Below, piece after piece: positions 1 through 5,501 of a stretch of 5,978 nt of DNA. The DNA lies in assembly GCA_030043285.1 (NCBI GenBank), contig JASHXZ010000398.1, positions 1-5,978 of the forward strand. Direction: 5' to 3'. Positions within the stretch are counted from its first letter, which is position 1. Every line of letters starts with the position of its first letter. The stretch comes from Xanthobacteraceae bacterium. Lineage in GTDB: Bacteria; Pseudomonadota; Alphaproteobacteria; Rhizobiales; Xanthobacteraceae. Made by a program: the position numbers and the translations under genes. The notes beneath the pieces were generated by a model. That model was not told the DNA's origin. It ran no database searches and was given only the letters and a program-made list of their open reading frames with translations.

Positions 1-912
1 CTGGCGCAGAAAATTGCGAGCGCGGCGAAAGTCGTCTGGGGCGGCGGCTCGTCGGTCGGTGCCGCGATCGCGGTGCTGGAGCGCCGCGGCGCCCAGAGCG
101 GCCGCGTCGGCGTGATCGGGCCGCTGACGTTCGAGCAACATGCCATGCTGGCCGCGCGGTTCGGCACTGTCGTCAATTTGAACCGCGCCTATGTGCGGCT
201 GCGTCAAGTCAAGTCGGCGGAGGAAATCGACTGGATGCGGATCGGCGCCGCGCTCAGCGATCGCGGCATGCTGGCGCTGCGCGACGGCTTGCGGCTCGGC
301 ATGACCGAGCGCGAGCTCGGCGATCTGGTCGAGCGCGGTTATGTGGCGCTCGGCGGCACCACGGTCATCCATTTCATCGGTGTCGCGCCGATGGCGGAGC
401 CGCAGCTCGCGGTGCCGCCGCAATTTGCCGGCAACCGCAGAGTGGCGCGCGGCGACGTCGTGTTTGCCGAGATCAGCGCCGCGTTTTGGGATCATCCCGG
501 TCAGGTGCTGCGCAGCTTCGCGGTGGACAGCGAACCGCCAGCGCTCTATCGCGATCTCCATGCGGCCGCCGATGCGGCGTTCGATGCAGTCGCCGCCGTG
601 CTCAAGGACGGCGCCATGCCGCGGCAGGTAATCGAAGCCGCGGGCGTGATCGAGCGGGCCGGATTTACGATCATTGACGATTTGTTGCATGGCTATGGCG
701 GCGGCTATCTGCCGCCGGTGCTCGGCTCGAACAGCCGGCCGAGCGCTCACGTTCCGGATGAGCCGTTCCACGCCGGCATGGTGGTGGTGATCCAGCCCAA
801 TGTGGTGACGCCCGACCGCAAAGCCGGCGTGCAAACCGGCGAGATGGTGCTCATCACCAAGACCGGCATCGAACCGTTCCACGCCGTGCCGCGCGGCTTT
901 GCCCGGATTTGA
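1..912 (+). CDS. M24-family (creatinase / aminopeptidase P-like) protein, 5'-truncated by window edge
   Basis: The frame is open from base 1 and gives 303 residues before TGA at 910-912. The true start lies upstream, and the GTG at 73 is internal. The C-terminal part has the M24 'pita-bread' layout: the linker RLRQVKSAEEIDWMR before the catalytic domain, RGDVVFAEIS near 448-477, an LHGYGGG histidine segment near 685-705, GMVVVIQPN near 775-801 and TGEMVLITKTG near 835-867. In canonical M24 metallopeptidases the metal is held by Asp, Asp, His, Glu, Glu. Here the matching positions read Glu (469-471), Gln (502-504), His (688-690), Gln (793-795) and Glu (841-843). The first two are 11 residues apart, the spacing of the two ligand aspartates in E. 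coli methionine aminopeptidase and aminopeptidase P. So the fold is clear, but a normal two-metal peptidase activity is doubtful. It could be a creatinase-like or lyase-like enzyme, or a pseudo-enzyme. The substrate is unknown. A hairpin follows the stop directly, and nothing links the gene to the pilus operon. Confidence 0.85.
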   Translation: MAQKIASAAKVVWGGGSSVGAAIAVLERRGAQSGRVGVIGPLTFEQHAMLAARFGTVVNLNRAYVRLRQVKSAEEIDWMRIGAALSDRGMLALRDGLRLGMTERELGDLVERGYVALGGTTVIHFIGVAPMAEPQLAVPPQFAGNRRVARGDVVFAEISAAFWDHPGQVLRSFAVDSEPPALYRDLHAAADAAFDAVAAVLKDGAMPRQVIEAAGVIERAGFTIIDDLLHGYGGGYLPPVLGSNSRPSAHVPDEPFHAGMVVVIQPNVVTPDRKAGVQTGEMVLITKTGIEPFHAVPRGFARI

Positions 913-913
913 T

Positions 914-944
914 CGCGCGCCGCGACACGGCATCGCGGTGCGTG
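914..944 (+). terminator. GC-rich hairpin immediately after the M24 stop, probable transcript end
   Basis: Bases 914-925 pair with 933-944 over 12 continuous base pairs, two of them G-U, around a 7-nt loop (926-932). The stem begins two bases after the TGA. There is no U-run after it (next bases CTTAACGG), so it is not a textbook intrinsic terminator. It may work with Rho or as a 3'-end stabiliser. The position between an unrelated gene and a new operon supports a role at the transcript end. Confidence 0.5.
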
Positions 945-971
945 CTTAACGGTGTCCTACTGCTGCATGCC

Positions 972-989
972 GAAGCGAGTTAACGCTTC
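972..989 (+). repeat. Short inverted repeat GAAGCG / CGCTTC in the leader region
   Basis: GAAGCG (972-977) and CGCTTC (984-989) are perfect complements separated by 6 nt, AGTTAA. An internal palindrome GTTAAC (979-984) lies off-centre in the same element. It lies about 60 nt after the M24 stop and 275 nt before the cpaB start. It could be a second part of the transcript end or a protein-binding site. There is no T-run after it, and 6 bp can arise by chance. Confidence 0.35.
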
Positions 990-1219
990 TCCATCGTCTT
1001 CTGGGCCAATGCCATGGTCGATAAATGCCCGGGAATCCGCGTGCGGCGGCGCGCTCGGGCGGCTGCAGCGGTGCGTGCTGAAATATTTGTAAAGGTTATC
1101 TCTTCCATTCAAAGCAACAGATACACGCACCGTAAAGAATACCGCTTCAAGCAATCTTCAGCATAGGCCCAGAACGGCGCATCGTTTCACCAATTCCACA
1201 CCAGCGCCGTACCAATCTC

Positions 1220-1258
1220 TCCCCTGACAAAACAACAACTTGTGGCGTCAACAGGGGA
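1220..1258 (+). promoter_or_regulatory. Inverted repeat enclosing the cpaB ribosome binding site
   Basis: TCCCCTG (1220-1226) is a perfect complement of CAGGGGA (1252-1258), with 25 nt between. The 3' arm contains the AGGGGA Shine-Dalgarno core (1253-1258), placed 6 nt before the GTG start at 1265. In RNA this would form a 7-bp, mostly G-C stem that hides the ribosome binding site of the first gene of the operon. Because the 5' arm is simply anti-Shine-Dalgarno-like, the match could be chance. The repeat is visible; the regulatory role is inference. Confidence 0.35.
1253..1258 (+). promoter_or_regulatory. Shine-Dalgarno site of cpaB
   Basis: AGGGGA with 6 nt to the GTG at 1265 fixes the start of cpaB at a non-ATG codon. 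The site is also the 3' arm of the 1220-1258 inverted repeat. Confidence 0.7.
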
Positions 1259-1264
1259 ACCGGC

Positions 1265-2140
1265 GTGCGTACCAGCACCATCGTCATGATCGCCTTCGCA
1301 GTCGTGTTCGGACTGCTGGCGGTATTTTTGGCGAATGCCTGGCTGAACAATCGGGCCGACGAAGCCCGGCGCACTCTGGAAGCATCGCGTAAGACAGCGC
1401 CGCCGATCCACACCATCGTGGTGGCGCGGCGGCCGCTGCATTTCGGCGACGTGCTCGGCGCGATGTCGCTGCGCGAGATGGCGTGGCCGGAGGACTCGTT
1501 GCCGGCCGGCGCGTTCGGCAAGGTCAGCGACCTGACGGCGACCAAGCGCATCGTGCTCATGCCGATCCAGGTCAACGAGGCGATCCTGGCATCGAAGATC
1601 ACCGGACCGGGCCAGCGCGCCACGCTGTCGGCGCTGCTGCACGAAGGCATGAAGGCCGTGACCGTCCGCGTCAACGACGTCGAGGGCGTCGCCGGGTTCG
1701 TGCAGCCGGGCGATCGCGTCGACGTGGTGCTGACGCGGCCGGGCGAGCGCAAGACCTCGATCAACGACGTCATCGTGCAGGACGTGTGCGTTCTTGCCGT
1801 CGATCAGCTTGCCGATTCGACCAGCGACAAACCCGTCGTCGTCAAGGCGGTGACATTGGAAGTCGACGAGACCGCCGGGCAGAAGCTCGCGCTCGCCTCG
1901 TCGGTCGGCACCATGTCGCTGTTGCTGCGCAAGGCCGGCGAGGCCGCCGAAGACGCGCCGCGGCAACTGACGACCGCGGATCTCGGCCAGATCAAGCCGA
2001 CCGATGATGCGCGCTTCGTCACCGTCGTGGTCACGCGATCGACCAAGGACGCCACCACACGCGATGAAGTCAGTGTGCCAGTCGAGCCCAGGGTTACGCG
2101 TTCGGTTGGGCTCCCAGAACAAGGGATGGCGCACAACTGA
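1265..2140 (+). CDS. cpaB: CpaB/RcpC-type Flp pilus assembly protein
   Basis: This 291-residue protein is the inner-membrane-anchored periplasmic component of the Tad/Flp pilus machine, thought to work with the CpaC secretin. An N-terminal membrane helix spans about residues 6-23 (hydrophobic, FAVVFGLLAVFLANAW), with almost no cytoplasmic part. A SAF domain follows at about 48-113 (IVVARRPLHFGDVL...LPAGAF), then the CpaB/RcpC periplasmic region with the typical GFVQPGDRVDVVLT at 144-157 and VQDVCVLAVDQ at 171-181. The length is normal for the family. The GTG start is chosen because AGGGGA (1253-1258) sits 6 nt upstream. The next in-frame ATG (1286) would cut into the signal anchor and has no such site. 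It is the first gene of the operon, and 73 nt separate it from cpaC. The last 30 or so residues are polar and not recognisable. Confidence 0.93.
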   Translation: MRTSTIVMIAFAVVFGLLAVFLANAWLNNRADEARRTLEASRKTAPPIHTIVVARRPLHFGDVLGAMSLREMAWPEDSLPAGAFGKVSDLTATKRIVLMPIQVNEAILASKITGPGQRATLSALLHEGMKAVTVRVNDVEGVAGFVQPGDRVDVVLTRPGERKTSINDVIVQDVCVLAVDQLADSTSDKPVVVKAVTLEVDETAGQKLALASSVGTMSLLLRKAGEAAEDAPRQLTTADLGQIKPTDDARFVTVVVTRSTKDATTRDEVSVPVEPRVTRSVGLPEQGMAHN

Positions 2141-2150
2141 GATTTTGGGG

Positions 2151-2166
2151 CCCGCCGAAAGGCGGG
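2151..2166 (+). promoter_or_regulatory. Intercistronic hairpin with GAAA tetraloop between cpaB and cpaC
   Basis: CCCGCC (2151-2156) and GGCGGG (2161-2166) form a perfect all-G-C 6-bp stem closed by GAAA (2157-2160), a GNRA tetraloop of the extra-stable kind. It begins 11 nt after the cpaB stop and ends 47 nt before the cpaC start. No U-run follows, so it is probably not a terminator. Likely roles are mRNA processing or protection of the cpaB 3' end, or setting the ratio of CpaB to CpaC. It could also be a copy of a dispersed palindromic element. Confidence 0.5.
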
Positions 2167-2201
2167 AAGCGGGACGAAGTTTGGGAACCATAAGCAGCGG
2201 C

Positions 2202-2208
2202 GGGGAGG
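2202..2208 (+). promoter_or_regulatory. Shine-Dalgarno site of cpaC
   Basis: GGGGAGG lies 5 nt before GTG 2214. It decides the cpaC start against the in-frame upstream codons from 2004 on, which lie inside cpaB and have no comparable site. Confidence 0.75.
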
Positions 2209-2213
2209 CCGAC

Positions 2214-3839
2214 GTGAACAGCCAGTACACAGTCAAACATAAGCGCGCCGGCGGCAGCCAGCGCCTTCGAGACGGGACCGCCGATGTTCGAGCGCTGCTG
2301 CGCAGCGCCGGCGCCGCTCTTGCGGCGGGGCTCGTGGCAGCCGCGGCGCCGGTGGCGCCGGCCACGCACGCGCAAGAGCTGGAGCAGCCGCACGGCCGCA
2401 TCGTCGCGACCGGCGTTGCGCGCACCAGCTCGGTCATGGTGACGGTCGGCAAGTCGCAAGACGTGCACACCGATCGCGGCTTCGCCGACGTCATGGTCGG
2501 CGATCCCACGGTCGCCGACGTCAGCCCGTTGACCGATCACTCGCTGTCCATTCTCGGCAAAAAGATCGGCGCCACGCGCATCACGGTCTACGACCGCGAC
2601 CGGCAGCCGGTGCAGATCTTCGACGTCACCGTGTCGTACGATCTCAGCGGGCTTGCCACCGAGATCGCGCACTTCGCCGGCACCGGCATCAAAATTACTT
2701 CGGTCGGCAGCCACATCATGCTGAGCGGCACGGCGCCGGACGCTGCCACGCTCGACAAGGCGATGCTGGTCGCGCGTCAGTTCGACAAGGACGCGGTCGA
2801 CACCGTGCAGGTGATGCAGCAGCAGCAGGTCATGCTGGAAGTGAGCTTCATCGAAGTGGACCGCAACGCGAGCCGCGAGCTTGGCGTGCAGTGGAACATG
2901 TTCGGCGGTTCGTCGATCGCCAATGTCGGCTCGCAGCTGCCCGCCAGCCAGCTGCCGATCACCCAACCCGGCGGGGCATTCCAGCAGCCGGGCCTGAACT
3001 GCCCGATCTCGGCGCTGTGCGGCGGCGCCAACAGCACCACCGCGGTCGGTAGTGCGATTTCACCGGTCGTTGCCGGCGGCGTGCTATCGGGCGTGGCGCC
3101 GTATGGCTTTCTGGTCAGCAACCTCTCCAACGCGCTGCAGCTCGAAGTCAGCGCGCTCGAGCAGAACGGCCTCGCGCGCAGCCTGGCGGAGCCCAACCTC
3201 GTGGCGCTGTCGGGCGACACCGCGAGCTTCCTGGCGGGTGGACAAATTCCGATCCCGGAGGCCGGCTCGTTCGGCACGATCTCGTTTGCCTATCAGCCGT
3301 ATGGCGTCGGCCTGTCGTTCACCCCGACCGTGCTCAGGGACGGCCTGATCAATCTGGTGATCAAGCCGGAAGTCAGTGAGATCGACACCACGCACACCGT
3401 GACGGTGCTTGGCACCTCGGTGCCGGGCCTGATCACCCGCAAGGCCTCGACCACGCTGGAATTGCGCGACGGCCAGAGCTTCATGCTCGGTGGTCTGTTG
3501 CAGAACACCAGCCAGAACGCTGCGGACCAGTTGCCGTGGCTCGGCGACGTACCGGTGCTAGGCGCTCTGTTCCGCTCCAGCCAGTATCAGAAGAACGAAA
3601 CCGATCTGGTGATCGTGGTGACCCCCCACATCGTGCGGCCGATGTCGGCAGCCACCGAGCCCCATACGCCGCTCGACAACACGGTGCCTGGCAACGACGT
3701 CGATTTCTTCCTGATGGGCCGCGCCGAAGTCAGCCCGGGCCTGGTGCGGCTCGCCGCCGGCGCAGTGAACCGGCCGTTCGTCGGCCACATTCTCGATCTG
3801 CCGAAAAAGGGAGGCGTCTATGTCTCAGTCAAGGACTAG
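2214..3839 (+). CDS. cpaC: CpaC/RcpA-type secretin, outer-membrane channel of the Tad pilus
   Basis: This 541-residue secretin forms the outer-membrane ring through which the Flp pilus passes. The frame stays open back to 2004, but the GTG at 2214 with a GGGGAGG site gives a sensible export signal: a basic N-region (residues 8-30), a hydrophobic core at about 31-49 and likely cleavage after Ala53 (THA/QE). Next come the pilus secretin N-domain (about 70-142, with VMVGDPTVADV at 93-103 and LGKKIGATRITVYD at 114-127), a BON-like segment (about 143-203) and the start of the secretin module (VMLEVSFIEVDRNASRELGV, 206-225). A variable Gly/Gln/Ser-rich insert lies at about 230-300, and the conserved secretin core at about 305-475 includes LAEPNLVALSG (324-334), the LPWLGDVPVLGALF signature (440-453) and ETDLVIVVTPHIVRP (462-476). 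The C-terminal tail of about 65 residues (476-541) may bind a pilot lipoprotein. The long N-region of the signal is unusual but typical of some secretins. The 3' end overlaps the next gene by 20 nt. Confidence 0.95.
   Translation: MNSQYTVKHKRAGGSQRLRDGTADVRALLRSAGAALAAGLVAAAAPVAPATHAQELEQPHGRIVATGVARTSSVMVTVGKSQDVHTDRGFADVMVGDPTVADVSPLTDHSLSILGKKIGATRITVYDRDRQPVQIFDVTVSYDLSGLATEIAHFAGTGIKITSVGSHIMLSGTAPDAATLDKAMLVARQFDKDAVDTVQVMQQQQVMLEVSFIEVDRNASRELGVQWNMFGGSSIANVGSQLPASQLPITQPGGAFQQPGLNCPISALCGGANSTTAVGSAISPVVAGGVLSGVAPYGFLVSNLSNALQLEVSALEQNGLARSLAEPNLVALSGDTASFLAGGQIPIPEAGSFGTISFAYQPYGVGLSFTPTVLRDGLINLVIKPEVSEIDTTHTVTVLGTSVPGLITRKASTTLELRDGQSFMLGGLLQNTSQNAADQLPWLGDVPVLGALFRSSQYQKNETDLVIVVTPHIVRPMSAATEPHTPLDNTVPGNDVDFFLMGRAEVSPGLVRLAAGAVNRPFVGHILDLPKKGGVYVSVKD
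3807..3814 (+). promoter_or_regulatory. Shine-Dalgarno site of the lipoprotein gene, inside cpaC
   Basis: AAGGGAGG lies 5 nt before ATG 3820 and is embedded in the cpaC codons for Lys-Lys-Gly-Gly. This supports the start inside cpaC and suggests coupled translation of the two genes. Confidence 0.75.
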
Positions 3840-4230
3840 GCGCGTAGCACGGGTCGTGGCGGCGGCCGTGTCCGCCGCCACGCTCGGCACCGCGCTCGCC
3901 GGCTGCTCGCAGCTATACTGGGATCGCCGCGACGCGATTGGACTCAGCGCCGGCGATGCGATCGCCGCCAATGAGGCGGAGCAGACGATCGACCCATGGC
4001 CGCCGTTCAGCGGCAATACCAACATCGCCACCAACGGCCAGCGCATGCAGGCTGCGGCCGAACGCTATCGTTCCAATACGGTGGTCCAGCCGCTCGACCC
4101 GATGACCATGCAGGTCGCGGCCAGCCCGACGCAATCGTCCACCACCAGCGGCAGCACGCCGAACGGCTCGACCACCAACACCACGATCGTGGTCGGCGCG
4201 CCGGCTTCGGCAACGACATCGTCGCAATAG
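3820..4230 (+). CDS. Small Tad-locus lipoprotein in the cpaD position
   Basis: This 136-residue exported lipoprotein starts with a basic N-region (SQSRTRRVARV), a hydrophobic stretch at about 11-27 and the lipobox LAGC with Cys29 as the lipid-bearing residue. The part after it carries LSAGDAIAANEAEQTIDPWPPF (split over residues about 42-63) and NGQRMQAAAERYR (about 72-84), a pattern I recall from short proteins found in tad clusters of Bradyrhizobium and relatives. The last 40 or so residues are a low-complexity Ser/Thr/Asn tail. It overlaps cpaC by 20 nt with its own strong ribosome site. The slot between cpaC and cpaE is where cpaD lies in Caulobacter, so it may serve as a secretin-associated or pilot lipoprotein. 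However, it is much shorter than canonical CpaD and I cannot show homology, so no symbol is given. Non-lipidated alternatives are unlikely given the clean lipobox. Confidence 0.85.
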   Translation: MSQSRTRRVARVVAAAVSAATLGTALAGCSQLYWDRRDAIGLSAGDAIAANEAEQTIDPWPPFSGNTNIATNGQRMQAAAERYRSNTVVQPLDPMTMQVAASPTQSSTTSGSTPNGSTTNTTIVVGAPASATTSSQ

Positions 4231-4261
4231 CTTTTGCGGTCGCAACGAGAACCTGAAAACC

Positions 4262-5482
4262 ATGCGCATCGGCCGATCGGTAACGCCGGGAGTCCAGGTC
4301 AGGGTGGTCGTACTGACCGCCGACGACGGATTCGACGAACAGGTGCGCACGACGTTCGGCGCCAGCAGCCAGATCGGCCTCGACGTCGTCAAAGGCCGGC
4401 TGTCCGAACGCGAGCAGATCGAGGTCGAGGGCGCCAGTGTCGTGGTGGCGGATCTCGACTGCGGCGACGAAGCCGAGATGCAGGCGCTCGAACGCCTGGT
4501 GACGCGGATCGGCAGCTGGCCGCCGGTCGTCGTGATCACGCAAGCTTTCGACGGCGGCGTTGCCCGCCGTCTGATGCAGATGCGGGTGACCGATTTTCTG
4601 GTCAAGCCGGTGCCGCCGGTCGAGCTGGTACAGACCTGCGCGCGGGTTGCCAACAAACCGGCCAACGCGGACAGCACCGAGGCGCAGATCTTCACCTACC
4701 TGCCCGCGGTCGGCGGTGCCGGCGTCACCACGCTGGCGGTGCAGACCGCGATGCTGCTGCTCAACAGCGGCGGCGCGCGCGGCAAGACCGCGACCTGTCT
4801 GGTCGATCTCGACTTTCAGCACGGCGCCTGCGCCGATTATCTCGACATCGAGCCGCGGCTCAATCTCGGCGAGATCGAGCCGCGCCCCGAGCGGCTCGAC
4901 CGCCAATTGCTCGAAGTCATGATCTCGCAGCATGCGTCCGGGCTGGCGGTGGTGGCGGCGCCGAACCGGCCGGCCGAGATGCGCTCGTTCGATCCCGACG
5001 TCGTCACCCGGCTGCTCGATCTGGTGTCGTCGAATTTCGACTACGTCGTGTTCGACATGCCGCGCACCTGGTTCTCCTGGACCGATAGCGTGCTGCTCGG
5101 CTCCAACAAGCTCTTCATCGTCACCGAGACCACGGTGCCCGGGCTGCGTCACGCCAAGCAGCTGGTCGAAGCCATTCGCGAACGGCTCGGCGACGGTCCG
5201 AAGCCGCAAGTCATCATCAATCGCTTCGAACAGAAATTGTTCTCGGCGGGCTTGCGCCGCAGCGATGTCGAGCAGGCGCTCGGCGAGGCCTTCGCCGCCA
5301 GCATTCCCAATCATTACAACATGGTGCGCGAAGCGATCGACCGCGGCGTGCCGCTTGATGAGGTCAAGCCCGGCAACAAGATCACCGCGCAGCTGAAGAA
5401 ACTGATCTTTCCGCAGACCGACGACAAAGCCACCAAGGACGCCGGCGGCCGGAAGTTCAAGCTGTCGTGGGCGCGGTCCTAG
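4262..5482 (+). CDS. cpaE: CpaE/TadZ-type pilus localisation protein, receiver-like domain plus MinD-like ATPase domain
   Basis: This 406-residue cytoplasmic protein should place or organise the Tad machine at the inner membrane. Residues about 13-130 form a receiver-like domain. It has an acidic pair Asp21/Asp22 after the first strand, a possible phosphoacceptor Asp64 in VVVADLD, Thr93 at the end of the fourth strand and Lys115 in DFLVKPVPP, so the receiver positions seem retained. Residues about 142-385 are a ParA/MinD-type domain. The nucleotide loop is LPAVGGAGVTT (147-157), where both lysines of the deviant Walker A motif (KGGxGKT) are absent. The second strand VDLDFQHG (181-188) and a Walker B-like YVVFDMP (261-267) are present. 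Loss of Walker A lysines is known in CpaE/TadZ relatives. The ATG at 4262 has only a weak GAGA site about 11 nt upstream, and 31 nt separate it from the lipoprotein gene. A downstream GTG at 4304 would remove the first strand of the receiver domain. Confidence 0.92.
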   Translation: MRIGRSVTPGVQVRVVVLTADDGFDEQVRTTFGASSQIGLDVVKGRLSEREQIEVEGASVVVADLDCGDEAEMQALERLVTRIGSWPPVVVITQAFDGGVARRLMQMRVTDFLVKPVPPVELVQTCARVANKPANADSTEAQIFTYLPAVGGAGVTTLAVQTAMLLLNSGGARGKTATCLVDLDFQHGACADYLDIEPRLNLGEIEPRPERLDRQLLEVMISQHASGLAVVAAPNRPAEMRSFDPDVVTRLLDLVSSNFDYVVFDMPRTWFSWTDSVLLGSNKLFIVTETTVPGLRHAKQLVEAIRERLGDGPKPQVIINRFEQKLFSAGLRRSDVEQALGEAFAASIPNHYNMVREAIDRGVPLDEVKPGNKITAQLKKLIFPQTDDKATKDAGGRKFKLSWARS

Positions 5483-5501
5483 GGTGCGGTAGGTCGTCGC
5501 C

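Larger units (their letters stand above)
913..1264 (+). other. 352-nt intergenic region upstream of the cpa operon, probable promoter region
   Basis: I see no convincing gene here. It holds the 914-944 hairpin, a second inverted repeat at 972-989, a GC-rich stretch around 1027-1080, then an AT-rich block at 1081-1140 (20 G/C of 60, about 33 percent, against a far GC-richer background). It ends with a stem at 1220-1258 overlapping the cpaB Shine-Dalgarno site. The AT-rich block is the most likely promoter location, but I found no clear sigma70-type -35/-10 pair at proper spacing, no sigma54 GG-N10-GC site and no CtrA-type TTAA-N7-TTAA site. Short open frames, such as the 50-codon one from ATG 1014, lack a Flp pilin signature. 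Confidence 0.6.

Noticed and set aside
946..983. Two TTAAC motifs as a possible CtrA binding site
   Set aside because: The TTAA half-sites (946-949 and 980-983) are 30 nt apart, whereas the known CtrA site needs 7 nt between halves.
1014..1166. 50-codon + strand frame upstream of cpaB as a possible Flp pilin or small peptide
   Set aside because: It has no Flp-type hydrophobic segment or processing motif, is Arg/Ala-rich then AT-driven, and has no good ribosome site.
2004..2213. Extended N-terminus of cpaC using the upstream start in the same frame
   Set aside because: The extra 70 residues overlap cpaB, look non-protein-like and would bury the signal peptide. GTG 2214 has a near-perfect ribosome site.
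1187..2509. Antisense open frame of 440 codons opposite cpaB and the start of cpaC
   Set aside because: It is a GC-bias shadow with no domain-like sequence, and it runs across two well-supported + strand genes and their gap.
4234..4245. TTGCGGTCGCAA palindrome and repeated GTCGCAA around the lipoprotein gene stop
   Set aside because: It is too short to form a stable RNA stem (4 bp with a small loop) and is readily expected by chance at this base composition.
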